Assembly (NCBI RefSeq): GCF_047948215.1 | Contig: NC_134463.1 | Location: 56,922,201-56,986,200, forward strand | Reading direction: 5' to 3' | Length of the DNA: 64,000 nt | Source: Lycorma delicatula | Lineage: Eukaryota > Arthropoda > Insecta > Hemiptera > Fulgoridae | In this document: one piece after another, positions 35,491-48,690 of the stretch | Layout of the letters: each line of letters starts with the position of its first letter | Position numbering within the stretch: the first letter of the stretch is position 1 | Position numbers and translations under genes: made by a program | Notes under the pieces: generated by a model | Told to the model about the DNA's origin: nothing | Databases searched by the model: none | The model's input: only the letters and a program-made list of their open reading frames with translations

Positions 35491-37357
35491 TTGTTCACAG
35501 GGAAAGCCATATGCAAAAGGTTACTGAAATCTTTCTATTTTTGAATTTTAAATTATTCAAGTATTTATTAACATACCTGAATAAATTGTCTTCGACAAAT
35601 TTTTTTTGTACATTTTATTAAAAATGATCAAACTACTACAATAAGAATAGCAATAACTTACTTAATATTTCATTCAAATTGCACATTAGAACATATATAG
35701 GAACTGTTTCAGATTTTTTTATAATGGATCTTTGATACAGTGTTTTGAACAAAATCTAGGTGCAATTTTTCTCAATTTTTTAAGGTTTAAATACACTTTT
35801 CAAGTACTAAAATATGTCCCTTGCTGAGTCAAGAAAACCAGCACCAGTAACTGGCTGAATTTACAGTACAGCAGCAAATAATCACCGATGGTGGCTGCCA
35901 TTTAATAAAAATTGTTTTTATGTAAACAAAAAACCTACATTAAAGATTTGTTTTTGTCTATATTTTACCAGCACTTTCTGATTAGAATTATTTTCAGCTC
36001 ACAATATATTTTTAGTTTATTTGTATTCTAAGGCAGGAGTGAATTACTTCAATATACTTACTAAAATTAAAACTTCTTCAAAATTATTTTTCTTAATGTT
36101 TCTGTTTGTATATTTTTTTATTTTGAAAAAAACACTAGTAATTAAACTATATTCCACTGTTCTAAAGTTTAAAATTGTAACTGAATTCTGTTTCTGTTAA
36201 TTTATTACTTTTCATATGTAAATCTTTTAAAACTGATTCAGTTAATAGACTAATAGGCTTCAGTGAATGTGCTTCAAAGTAAATAAATAAACAAACAGTC
36301 AGCTGTTGGTTGTTATTCTATTACTTGTAAATATTATTTTGTATTTAATATTATAATGTTATTGTACAGTTTATTATATTTCTTTTTGCATTTTTATTGC
36401 TTATAAGCATTTTATTTTATTTTGCAGTGTGGTTATTTTTGCAATTTTTTTCATTGGTAATTTTTTTTTTAGATACTATAAATTATCATTAGATCCAATT
36501 TGTGACACATTTTTACCCAGCAAATAAATTTACTTTGTACATCATGAAAACCCCCTTATCATATTTTTAAAAGTATATTTCACATGATTACACATTTATT
36601 TTTAACCAATTTAATTTATATCCATTTTCACTTCTATTATGAATATAATTAACATTTAATCATTGAAAACTAGAATCTTAGTTTTCTTCATCTGGCAACA
36701 GAATTTAGATTAAAATCTAACCAAACCTTAATACACTGTGCAAACCATGTTGTATAAATTATCTTATTTTTATAAGTACAATTTCTTAAAGAAAAAATTA
36801 TGTTCTATAATATTTTTTAACTTTTTTTTTTAATTTATACTATTTACATTTTAGGATGAGTGGGAGGGTCAGGATTATATAGTATTTCTGAGCAAAGCTG
36901 GTTCTACATCAGGCATTAACCACTGAAAATTACCTCATTATTTTTCTTTATTTTTAACAACTCTAAAATAGAAAAGACAAGCTCCAGGTAATCCATATGC
37001 AAACAATCTCATCATGATGGCAGTATTGGTGCCTGAACAGCTGCTGAAAAAATCCCAAAAGTATCAGGGCAAGGTGTAAGGAGTGAAGGATATTGACAGG
37101 AGGAGGATTGAGGAAGGATATAATAATCTACTCACAGAGATATATCTCTTCAGGGTAGCCAGAAATGATATTAATTGGTTTAAAAAGGAGGGGTTTCTCT
37201 CGAAATACAATCTTTTAAATTTAATTTACGATCCTTCTTTGAATTGAACTGAATTCAACCTGCAGGTTTTTATTATAACCAATCTCAATAAAGGATCTTA
37301 ATTTGGCTCATAAATAATTTTTTTAATGTTCCAAATTCATTTTTTTTTCTTTACAAA

Positions 37358-40081
37358 ATGGACATCCCTACCCTGTAGGGGGAAGACACCCAACTTGTGA
37401 CGTTACTGGTCGCCACAACACCCCCTCCGCCCCGAGCCTTGAGGGGGCTTTACCGGAGGTCGTCTTTAGACACTCTAACTGATTACATTTCATAGTCATC
37501 AGCCAGGCCTCGATCGGGATGCCACCAATGTAAATGCCTCGGCAGATATTTGCATCAGTAAAATAAAAATCAAATTTTGCCTTCACGTAGGCCTCAAACG
37601 GACACCTTCACATCCAACCTAACATGATTCCCTCAAACTAACTGACCGAAACCGCCGACCCTGCGCCTAATCCAGATTTGACAGCACCGTTCGTAACTGT
37701 GAATGCCTCAGAAAACGAACAAATTGAAAGTTAAATCAGTGCTACACTCATACCAATCAAAATTATGTTTTACGCACCATAGAAATTCAGACCTACACCC
37801 AAATTAAGTCACCTAACAAGGGGAATGTAACATCATTCCGGTCCGCGCAGGAGCCGGGGCAAACCCCGCGTCTCCCACCCGGTCTCATCATGGAGTCTCG
37901 CGTGGCATTACCAAGTCACAATCAGGACCGCCACTGGCGGAACGAAGTCACGTCCCCGGTCGCACGGGCTACCATACTCCGGCAGCGTGGCCACACCCGC
38001 CAGCGGGAGTCCCAAATCGAAACACAAACAATACCAATATAACCGTGGAACTTAGCCAATACGCCTACCTCCAACCAATCCAGTGCCTAAGCCGGAACCC
38101 TTGCCACCCGGGATCCTGCCACGATCAAATACCTCAATTAAACTCCTTCTGCAGAACTACACACCGCAAGGGCGCAAAGAAACCCAGTCACTAAAGACCA
38201 CCCCTCGAGGATCATCCAGTTAATACGGAGATCCAGAAAGAATGTATTCTCTCAAGTTCCCTAACAGCTCGTGAACATTCGACCTCATATCGGGGACAGA
38301 CATAGAGGACATGGTCCACTGTATCATCAGTCCCACAATCGGGACAATGACTCGAATTCACCAAACAAAACGTAGCCAAACTCGCTCGGTTTGACTCCGG
38401 CTACAATACAGACTGCCTCCCGTGAGACTGTTCTATAACCGCCTATAACAGCCAGCAAGAGGAGTCGCTGGGCCCGCAGAAAAATATCCGCGTAATACCT
38501 AAAAGCCAAGCGATGAGGTCGGACAGGTGCAGCATATAGCATAATATCCTCACTGATATCTTTGTAAAGGATTCGTATGGTACGGAATTCAACCGCCAAT
38601 GGGGATGAATGTCTACGGATTCCATAAAAAGCATCAGCGGCCTTTTTTGCTACATACTGTAGATGTTCCTTGAACCGAAAATTCTCATCAAGGATAACAC
38701 CCAGATACTTTTGAGCTGTAACGTACCTAATGGGGTGACCAGCCATCCAAACCCGGATTCGTCGGGAAGCACCCAATCGGCCTTTATACAACATCATTGT
38801 GGTTTTTCTCTGGGCTGAAAATCATCTTATGTTGGAGACTCCACAGCCGGATTGTCTCACAAGCATGAGCAGCTCTGAACTCTACTTCATTAAGCGAATC
38901 CCTTCAATCAGTAGCAGCACGTCGTCAATATAAGCGATGACACAATAACCACATGGCAACCTCAAACGCATGGAATCGAATTCTAAGAAGGGGACTCAGA
39001 ACACTTCCCTGAGGGCATGCTTTAGTTAAGGTCTTACGAACCTCCGAGCCGCCATCACGCAGGCAAACGGTCCGATGGCTGAAATAACTTGAGAGCACTT
39101 AAGTTATTAAATACCCCGGATATGTCCAGAAAAATCCCTAATACATATTTGCATGAACTAGAGGAAGCTATATCCATCATCTTTAGTATGGCATCCTCAG
39201 TGCTCTCGCCCGATAAGAACTCATACTGGTTGTCCATTAGCAAATGACCGGTGACTAATTTAACATTAATACGCAAATATAGGACCTTTTCAAAAACCTT
39301 ATCAATCACAGTCAGGAGCGTTAGTTGTCGTTAAGAAGAACTAACAGTAGGATCTTTGTCGCCGCCTTTGAACAAGTCTCCACGCTTCCAACACGCCGGA
39401 AAGTGGCTGGTGAAGAGTAACCTATTATATATTCTAGTTACAGGACCAAGAACTACTGGAAGCGCTCGGACTAGGAGCTCCACTGTGATATAATCATATC
39501 CGGGGGCCTTGTGCCATGCCATACTGCAGATCACCTGACGCACCTCTGCCTCAGTGATCCCAGAAGATTGTAATTCGGTCTCGAAAATCATGACTTCTCG
39601 TCTGACACGCCAGTGGTATGAAACCTCACCCACCGTAGTATCATCCGGGAACAAATCCTCCAGAAAAATATTAAGGACACGGTCTTTATCAATTAACACA
39701 CTCTCGCGGGTTGACAAAGCTGACAAGAGGATATCTTTCCTGCGCTTATGCCAAAGGGCTCTATATACAACGCCCGAAGGGTCTCTAGTCACTTGTTCCT
39801 GAATGAAGGAACGTCAGGAATTACGCTTGGAGGACCTAATGCTATGAAAGTACCTAGCCCTCCTTCTGCGGTAATTCGCAGTTAGGGTAGCACGCCGATC
39901 GGGATCACCTTCTCGCTGCGCAGCCCTTCTGAGTCGATTCACAGACTGCCTCATTGCTTTCAGATTCCGAGACCACCAACCAGATATACGTTCTGGTTCC
40001 ATTCTAGAAGCCAGTGCTTCTACGAATGGTGGCTTCAGCCACCGCCAAGATTGCAGAAGTGAAATTTTCTGCTAGGATTAC
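37358..40081 (-). mobile_element. R1-like non-LTR retrotransposon, partial ORF2, inactivated
   Basis: A 2.7-kb block near 50 percent GC. Reading the minus strand from the right: a basic stretch WWSRNLKAMRQSVNRLRRAA before RT (40002-39814); AWHKAPGYDYITVELL (RT fingers, 39792-39331); KVFEKVLYLRIN and NQYEFLSGESTEDAI (39309-39055); AYIDDVLLLIEGI at about 38950, where the active site normally reads YADD; RYVTAQKYLGVILDENF (38797-38327); and a Cys/His end DTVDHVLYVCPRY at about 38300. A 3' untranslated part runs to a T-rich junction near 37358. At least four frame breaks. The block order is that of the R1/Jockey group. Confidence 0.85.
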
Positions 40082-40376
40082 TTTTTTTTCTTTTTCCTGT
40101 TTAGCCACCGGTAATAACCGTTCAAATAATACTTCAGAGGATGAATGAGGATGTAATGTATGAGTGTAAATGAAGTCTTGTACAGACTCAGTTCGACCAT
40201 TCCTGAGATGTGTAGTTAATTGAAACTCAACCACCAAAGAACACTGGTATCCACGATCTAGTATTCAAATCCGTGTAAAAATAACTGACTTTACTAGGAC
40301 TTGAACGCTGGAACTCTCGACTTCCAAATCAGCTGATTTGGGAAGACGTGTTCATCACTAAACCAAACAGTGGTCT
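40082..40376 (-). mobile_element. SINE family 1 copy at the 5' edge of the R1-like LINE
   Basis: It shares ggtaataaccgttcaaataa, catcctctgaagtatta (as complement), aggacttgaacgctgg and the box A head ending near 40376. The A-rich tail lies at 40082-40095. The LINE frame stops where the SINE begins. No clear target duplication was found. Confidence 0.78.
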
Positions 40377-40394
40377 AGTTACCACTACATAGTG

Positions 40395-40860
40395 GTCTCC
40401 ACCATTGCCTTCCATCATCACTCCCAGAGCACGTCAACTAAGAGTGGGAGATACAGTATAAGCAAGGTGGTACCCCCCTACTGGCAAACCAAAGTGGAGA
40501 CTCGGAACTGTAGTCGAGAAGCTTGGAAGACTTCACTATATTGTTAAGCTCGATGTTGACGGATATTCCCTGAACTCTCTTCATTGATCAGTGTGTCTCA
40601 CATTAATCAATTACTATTCATCTCTACCGATTCAAAACCAAAGAAAACAGTGAAATTTGTTCCATCACTAAGCACAAATGATGAACCAAGAAGAGAGGGG
40701 ATCTCCACTGGAGCCTTCTGAGGCCATGTGGAACCTCAACAGCAACCTGGAGTATGTATATGCGTACAAGGAAGTCATGTGGTATCCACATCAGATTTTT
40801 GGTTATATTGTTCTTGTATTGTTGAATACTAAATGAGACTGTTACAGAAGTCATATTTTA
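40395..40860 (+). mobile_element. Gypsy-type LTR retrotransposon, integrase C-terminus remnant
   Basis: The plus strand reads ARQLRVGDTV, a stop, ARWYPPTGKPKWRLGTVVEK then LGRLHYIVKLDVDGYSLNSL (40430-40585). This is the SH3-like end of Ty3/gypsy integrases (f..GD.Vw.r......kW..G.v.....gp..Y.V....G), followed by a charged tail. No LTR, protease or RT portion remains. It begins immediately next to the SINE that caps the R1-like LINE, so the LINE may have inserted into this element. Confidence 0.65.
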
Positions 40861-41190
40861 AAACAAAAATGTAGATTGCAAGGAACATTAAGTTGTAAAA
40901 TTAATAGAACAGGAATTGGTCAAATTAGTTACACTGTTTCTTATTTACTGGTTCCTTTGAAGGAGTAGCCCTTCTCTGTATAAAAATTGTAGCAACTAGT
41001 GAATGGAAAAAAAATCTTATCAATAATTGCCTATCCTGTTTATGTTTAGACAAATTAAATATTGAGTAACAACTTATAATTTTATTAGCTGTTTCAGGGG
41101 GTACCCAAAAATAACTGAACTCCGAATCCTGCACGAAATCTAGACTTAGTTGCAAATTCGGCCAGGTAGGTGTAGCAAGCTTACAGTGAT

Positions 41191-41336
41191 GCCAGCCTCC
41201 ATGGTAGCGTCTTGGCCTTTCATCCGGAGGTCCCGAGTTCAAATCCCGGTCAGGCATGACACTTTTCACACACACTACAAATCATTCATCTCATCTTCTG
41301 AAGAATGCCTAACGGTGGATCCACAGGTTAAAAAAA
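41191..41336 (+). mobile_element. SINE family 2, intact copy with perfect 14-bp target duplication
   Basis: The tRNA-like head has catggtagcgtcttggcctt (box A) and gagttcaaatcccggtca (box B). The body is acacttttcacacacactac and ctcatcttctgaagaatgcc, with a poly-A tail. The sequence aagcttacagtgat flanks it perfectly at 41177-41190 and 41337-41350, so this is a comparatively young insertion. Confidence 0.9.
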
Positions 41337-43022
41337 AAGCTTACAGTGATCTGAGGCATTCAGAAAAAAATTACATTGACTGAATTTTCTTATTTAAAAT
41401 TTTTATTTGTCAATCATGATTTATCAAAAAAAGTGCACATGACTTTTTTAATGATGTATTTAGAATATTTCCAATTCTTGTACTAATATATTAATATTTT
41501 CTGTATCTGATAAGCTGGGGAGTACATTCAGTTAAGATTTTTTCTCCTAAAATTTTTTTTAATAAAGTTTTAATTAGTTGTAACATTGACGCTTAATATT
41601 TTGTAATTATTTAAAAAGGGTGCTTGTAAATTAAATTTAATACATATTAACAGGTTGGCTTTCATAAATATCACTTACTGTATTGAAACAAAAATGAAAA
41701 AGGGAACTTAGAGTCCACTTTTTCATTTCTAACGTTACAACAAATTGGGTTAAGGCCTGATAACTTGAATTTAAAAATTTGGTAAAAATCTCTTGGGAAA
41801 TGGTACATTCTATAACGATGCAGAAAAGAGTAAGGTTTAATGTAATACTAATCAATTTATTCTATTTAATTATTTGAAGACAATCTTTTTCTTTTTTAAT
41901 ACATAATATAAATTTAAACTTCAGTTATGTTTTGTCTTTTATTTCATGTTATTAAATTATAAAGATAAATTAAAAATTTCTGTAATTTTAAAAATGTAAA
42001 TTTTAATATAAAATTAATCATTAAAATGTTCAAAAACTAAAGAAAATCCCTTTTATAACAGATTCCTATTTTAAAATATTAATAATTCAAGATAAGATTA
42101 AACTATTATTTACTGCTTTAAATTTTACAGAATTTTATTGCTCTTTGGTTATGAAGTTAACTCTTTTAATCGTGAGATTAAATTGTATAAAAGATGATTA
42201 TTTATATGTGTAAATATTTTTGCATGCATTAAAAAGTTTACCATATTAAAAACTATTTTTTATGTTAATTATTTATTCAATTAAATTTAATATAAAAATA
42301 TTCTTAATTATTGTAAGTATTCATTATATTAGGAGATTATGTATCCTTCGAAGAGAAATAATTATTATCTTGAAAAATCTTTTTTTGTAATACTTTATTC
42401 AGTGTGGGGGAAAAATCAGATTGTAGCAAAAATGGAAAAACCAGAGTTGTGTAAATCACCCTCTGTTACCCAAAAAATAAAAGAGATTTTTTTTGCAGGC
42501 ACCTTGCAGAAGAGTGCAGATACATAAAAAAAAGTTATATACTAGAACATGAAGGAGAAGAAGAATAGCGTTACAAAAATATTCCATGAAAATTATGTAC
42601 TGGATAGAATCTGGCGTATGTGACATGTCTAATGTAGGAACTCAAGGATTGACCAAGTTAATCAAGATTATGTATGATTAAGGTACATTATCTTCAAAAT
42701 CCTGTACAGTCGCTTTCCCATTTAGGTGATAATTCAAGAATTAAACTGGTTGCTTAATATGCTATAAATACAAACAGCATCCACTGAACTTTATTCAATA
42801 ATCTTTCTGTTTATTTGGCTTACATTTTATCCTTACTTCATATCCTTCAATTACTAGGATGTTGCTCAATGAGATATTTCTTATTGAAATACAGTCGTCT
42901 TTATTTTAACCAAACCTATGCCATTTACATATTTAAGTATTTACTTAATAATCTTTTAAATAAAATAAACTAAGTAAATAAAAATACACTAAATATTAGA
43001 TTATACATTTAAAAAAAAAAAA

Positions 43023-43023
<1 letters not shown>

Positions 43024-43054
<31 letters not shown>
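43024..43054. repeat. (TA)n microsatellite
   Basis: Alternating ta units after an A-run. Confidence 0.93.
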
Positions 43055-45649
43055 CATTAAAAAAATTTTTTTTTTTTTGTTAATTCATTGGAATCCAGGA
43101 ATAGGTCATAATTTTTTACCATGAATTTTTCACCTAATTTTCTTTGAAATTCTATACGAAAATTCTTTAAATATCAAAATGACATTGTAATAATTCTTTG
43201 AACATTAGGTTAAAACCTGATATAATCAAAACTATTACAGTCACAATAGGGCATGGTGTTTGTATTGTCACAACATTACAACAATCAATACAGTCAATAA
43301 TGATGAAAAAATTAAAGATCTTAAATTCTTTCCATGGAAAGTGAAAATTATTAAACAATTTTTCCACATAAATTATAGTAGAAAACATGTTGCAGAACTA
43401 CCACAGGAATTTCCTTTACAAAATTAAAATTGGTTCATTTAATGAAGAGTAAAGCACACATGAAAAAAAGTTATTTATAGGTAGAACAAGAAAAATCTCA
43501 ATTTTTAAAACTTCTTTAAAATGTACATAACAGGAAGTTCCAACTGATTTAGATCTTATTGTTTCAGTATTCTTGTTAGTTATTCGTTAACATGAAGTTA
43601 ATTCTTGTGTAACACTTTTAGTGCAGAAAATCCAGCATTCAGTCCTGCATTTTGGATAGGCAGCGATTATTTTTTATCATTGTGTAAAAGGGTCAATCTG
43701 AATTTAAATTTGAGTTTTCAGGGTGGGGCGCTCCCATTCAGCCACCATCTAAAAAATAAGGGTGTTATCAATATTTTTTTGTTTATCTTGAAAACTATAA
43801 CTCCCACAAAAATTTTGTTAGAGGATTTTTGTAGACAATAATATTATCTAAAACTTTTATTAATAACATTTTGTTGTAACTTTTATAATAAAAAAGTTAT
43901 AAGTAAAAATAAATCTGATATTAAGGGATAAATGCTTTCAAAGCTTAATTACTTTTTTCTATTTGTCTTTTGAAAAGTGTACATCAGAGCTTTTTTTTTA
44001 CAAATAATCTGATTAATGTTTATAATTTTCTTTATTTTTTGGAGGTGTTTTAGCACCTTAAAGTGAAGCAACTAAAAAAGTCATGAGGTACACAAGAGTA
44101 TATAAATTTTTTTAATATTTATTTTACATATTCTTTCATTTTATGTTATTTTCTTATTATATTTGAATATAAACCATCAAAACATAGTAGTTAGATATGT
44201 TAAACTTTCCATATAAATTTCCAATAATTGATTTTTATGGTATCCTGCATCTTCATTTGGTATTGAATTCTATAACTATATTAAAATATATTCTATACAT
44301 ATATACTTATAATGAATCACTTTTAATGAATAAAATTAAAATCTTAACACAGAATAGTTGTAAGTTGTAAATAATGTGGATGATGTCATAAGTAATGTTA
44401 AATCCATAAGAGACACTTTTATCTTCTTTTTAAAACAATTTAAAAAAGTTAGAGATATTATGTTTAATTAATTTCATTTTTTTACATAAAACTTGCTGTG
44501 GTGGTAAGTACAAATTTAATGATCTTTTTTCTTAAGTATTTTGAAACTTTTATTTTCTTTCATATATAGAATATTTTTTTACATGAATGAATTAATTCAA
44601 TATATATTTATAGAACATGTTTTTCTTTGTTTAAGAGTGTTGTATTTATTCATGTCTGTAAAAATATTTAGTAATATATAAGTTTAGTAGTAATACCACT
44701 GTTTCAATGATTTGAAACTATAAAACCAGTCAAGGGCAGATAAAGGGCACTTATAGGGGGTCAATGGCAGAAATAAATTACTTTATATGTAGGTGTTCAA
44801 TTAATGTTGCTGCTGGTTCATATGTATTCAGCATTAATTATTAAGTACTAATTTTCTAATAATATTTATTAAAATACAACAACAGTATAAAGTAAAACAA
44901 TATAATAATAAATATAAATATAATTTATATATTTTATGATAAATATAAAGTAAAACAGTATTTATAACTTAAAAGTAGAAGTATGAATCAATCAACAACT
45001 TTTATGTCAATCTGATGCAGAAGATTACAGGTATATGGAAACAGCATAATAAAATAATGAATGATTAAGGAGGAGTAATGATAAATACATCACCATATAA
45101 CGTCATCAGGAGTTCTCTTTATTTGTCATTTTTGGGAGTGACTTGTGGCATGTTGGGTCATTAAGGTTATAGCACTTGAAATTCAGTGAATATTATCTTC
45201 TTTAAAATTTCCTGCACGAAATTGAAATTTTTAAAAAATATAATGGAAAAAGAAATATTTTTGTCTGTACATAGCACAGGTGCAATATTCTATCAAATTT
45301 CATTGTTTTTAGTATTGGTTGGTTTTATTTACATCTGTATTTCTGTAAACAAAATCAGTTGTGTTCTTTTTTACTGAGAATATAATTTCTATTTTTATTT
45401 TAAAAATAACAACTTCAAAATTATCTATACTTATAAAATTAGAAATTTTAATGTTAAAAAAAACAGTGATTAAATTTACTAATTAGGAACAAATTGCGAT
45501 AAAATGTAATAGATTTTAAATAAATTACAATTTCTTTTTTATGGCGTTAGCATGTCAGCCATAGAAGTTGTATACTATGTAACTGAATATTATAACAACA
45601 AAAATGTGGTTGACTAGCCCAAAAGAATAGAAAATGAAAATATAGTCTC

Positions 45650-46265
45650 TCCATTTCTTATATTGCCTTTCTATCAGTTATCTTTATTCTATTCTCTTAG
45701 AGAGTTTCACATCTTCTGTACTTCTCATTCGTCCAAAGCACCTTACCTCCTTTCTTTTTCATTTTTGTATTTTTACATTTAATTTAAACAGTTCCTCATT
45801 ATTTCTTGATTTCCCATTATTGATTTTGAAGTCTTAATCTCTCACTTGAACCCTACTTCACTGTCTTGGACATTATCCATGTCTCTGCTTTACAGTGACT
45901 ACAGCCATATATATGTGTTTATTAGTATCTCAAACTTGTTTAGGAGAGATTTAACCTACAACAGTAGTTTACAAAATAAAAAAATTGTTTCCTTTCCCCC
46001 ATCTTACAACTGAACTCAACCCGTTTTTTAAGTTGTTACAGAGTATAATAATAAGTAAATTTGTCCTCCTTTAAAACTATGCCCTTCTTGTTCATTTAAT
46101 AGACCCTTATCCCTACCACCATCTCTTTACCTTTCTCCTTATTTATTTTTAAACAGTTCTATCTCATTAGTTCATTCCATTGATCCAGCTGATCTTACAT
46201 ATTTTCATTATTTTACCTCTGACCAAAATATCATCAGCAAAGATCATTGAAGTTATTCCTTCCAA
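45650..46265 (-). mobile_element. LINE reverse transcriptase remnant with a FADD active site
   Basis: At about 46250 the minus strand reads MIFADDILVRGK, then LKINKEKGKEMVV, where the family has MlfADDi.l......L...l..w....GLkiN..Ktk.M. Degraded sequence follows down to about 45650, ending KKGGKVLWTNEK, an echo of the post-RT domain. Many stops. Confidence 0.58.
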
Positions 46266-46954
46266 AACATCTGTTTAACACGAGAAGGTATCGAATAGAT
46301 ACTATTTTTCATTTCCAAGCAAGGGACAATTCTATTTCAGGGACTAACAAGTCCCCATGTGAGCTTTAGATTTTTCCATCAACCTTACTTGGGGAGAATC
46401 TTACCCTTCCAATTATCCTCTGCTTTTCCTATTCCCTGATGGTTCCAAAACATCTAGAATATCTCATGGAAGTACCACATGTTTAAGAAGCACTGTGAAG
46501 GGTTTTATATCCTGGTGCTGATGGAAAAGAAGATTTACTAAATTTCAGAAAACAAACTAATCCCCTTAGTCATCAAAAACGGTTTTCTGCCACTTTTTTT
46601 CTTATTTTGAATTCTGTAATACATTTTCAGGAAAAAATTAGAGTGCATACAGTTAAAAATGATAAAGTTTTTGAATACATCCTTAGAAAATTTATTATTC
46701 TGGTGTTCCTGATAAATAGACTAACTACAATAATCTAATCAGGCTTAAATATTGATCTTGTACGTTTAAGTGTACAAATATGTGAACTGTTGAAAATGAA
46801 AAGAACTAATAAAGTGATGTGCAGATTCTGATAATTATAACAGTGGCACAAAAAAGAAATAGTTCAGTAAGTTTCTGCTGAGCTGAAGTAAATGATAAAA
46901 AAATATGAAAGTATTCATTTTTATTTTTGTAAATATAGGTTGTGCAAAAAAACC

Positions 46955-48690
46955 CCTTTTTTAATACCATTTATTTAAAATTTAACTTTTTGACAGTGTT
47001 AGGAAAAAGTCCTCAAGACATGCTTGGGAAAAGCAGTAGCTCAAATTTTCTGGGAAGTGAAACTTTAGATTTGGTTCACGAGCACATACAAAGTTTCCCA
47101 GTGAAAGAAAGTCTGGGTGAAATTAAAAATATCTGGATGCTAAACTAAACATTAAGATTATGTAAAAATTATTGAAAAGGAAACACCCATACATTAAAGT
47201 AGGCTATGTTTCTTTTTACAGTTTTTTATGTTTCATTTCAAATTATCTTTTTGTAGACCTCAAGTCAATTCATGTTGCACCTGTGAGGAGTTGAAAGTTA
47301 AGTTACACAGTTCTAATCTTTGTGATTCTGCTAAACTGTGTGCTGAGGCTGAATTGTGCAGTCACAAACGTAATTCCCAAAACTTGTGTGCGCTAGTGAT
47401 GTTCGATTCAACTGATTGGAAAAATGATGACATCACTCTTTTTACTGCATTTGATTTCATGCAAAATACAAACCTATCACAAATATCAGTGCAAAATATC
47501 TTCTACTTGTGCCAAATGACCATTAGTATTTTTTCTATTCATAACTTGAAAGACAATACTGTAATGTTCTACATTTACTATGAAGGAATGGCATGTAAAG
47601 AACTTAACAAAGTGTGCTCCTTCTTACATAATTACTTAATGCAAGTCCCTCCCATTATTAAAAATATTCATCTTTATTCTGAAAATTGCGGTGGTCAAAA
47701 CAAAAATCATTCATTGTGTAGAATGTTATTAGCTTTAACTGACACATGATGTTTTGAAACAATCACTACTTTCCAATTCTAGGATATTTATACCTTGCAT
47801 GTGACCGTGGTTTCACTTTAATTAAAAAGAAATTGAACTGCAGTGATGGATATTCACTGCTTGAAGTTACAGAATTAATAATTACAAACACCAACAAGTT
47901 TAACTGTCTTGTGAAAGAGATAACAATGAAAGACGTTTTAAATTTTTAAACATGGATGAAATTTTATAAAAAGACAGTAGTTTGTGGCAAGATGCGATAA
48001 AGTACACTTCAATATTTCCAGTTTTTATGCTTTTCAATATAGTACCACAAATCCTGATCGTGTTATTGCTAAAAAAGATATCACCAATTCTTCAGCACAA
48101 CATACCTTCAACCTTTCATTACCTGGGCAGAGTTCGGCAAGTGCACGAGGTATTGCAAGTATTATCCAGGCATTGTCCAGGTAACCCATCGGGTTGGTCT
48201 AGTGGTGAATGTGTCTTCCCAAATCAGCTGATTTGAAAGTTGAGAGTTCCAGCGTTCAAGTCCTAGTAAAGTCATTTATTTTTACATGGATTTGAATACT
48301 AGATTGTGGATATCATGTTCTTTGGTGGTTGGGTTTCAATTAATCACACATCTCAGGAATAGTCGAACTGAAACTGTACAAGACTACACTTCATTTACAC
48401 TCATAAATATCATCCTCTGAAGTATTATCTGAACGATAATTACCGGAAGCTAAACAGGAAAAAGAAAAAAGGCAGTGTCCAGGTATTATCCAAGCAGATT
48501 AATACCTTTGAAGACTGTGAAGGTATTAGATTTGAAGAAAATTATTAAATATATCCCCGAAGAACACAAACAGTTTTATGAAAAAAAATTTGTCAATTTG
48601 AGAATACGGCTGACCAAGACTACATTGAAGAAGAATTTGATTATGAATTTTGACATCAATGTGATAAATTTACTATTGTAACTCCTTCTT
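46955..48690 (+). pseudogene. Broken coding sequence of an insect repeat-encoded family (DUF7869-like), split by a SINE
   Basis: Pieces in order: LGKSPQDMLGKSSS and LVHEHIQSFPVKESL (46990-47120), then a 173-codon open frame from 47228 with CRPQVNSCCTCEELKVKLHS, FDFMQNTNLSQI, IFYLCQM, IHNLKDNTVMFY and LYSENCGGQNKN, then TNKFNCLVKEITMKDVLNF (47890-47950), and PLKTVKVLDLKKIIKYIPEE after the SINE (48500-48560). From memory this is the pattern of the multicopy insect proteins with a C.vC.. motif and a sD.c.GQNKN motif, catalogued as DUF7869 and probably transposon-borne. The aspartate before the GQNKN motif is glutamate here. Frame breaks and the SINE make it non-functional. Confidence 0.6.
48184..48470 (+). 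mobile_element. SINE family 1, full-length reference copy with target duplication
   Basis: The head cgggttggtctagtggtgaa (box A) and gttcaagtcctagtaaag (box B) is tRNA-like. The body has gtggatatcatgttctttgg and catcctctgaagtattatct, and the tail ggaagctaaacaggaaaaag ends in A-rich sequence. A 15-bp duplication with one mismatch flanks it: ggcattgtccaggta (48169-48183) and ggcagtgtccaggta (48471-48485). Confidence 0.88.

Noticed and set aside
41092..41130. gggtacccaaaaataac resembling a mariner terminal repeat
   Set aside because: No transposase or matching opposite end nearby; too short to list.
41190..41275. tRNA gene candidate from box A and box B
   Set aside because: The flanking 14-bp duplication and poly-A tail show it is a SINE; the cloverleaf is not complete.
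43600..43860. Open plus-strand frame of 78 codons with a GC-richer centre
   Set aside because: Possibly part of a dispersed repeat, but no homology recognised and no gene structure.
47982..48236. 84- and 66-codon plus-strand frames
   Set aside because: They run from the decayed DUF7869-like sequence into the SINE, so they are not genes.
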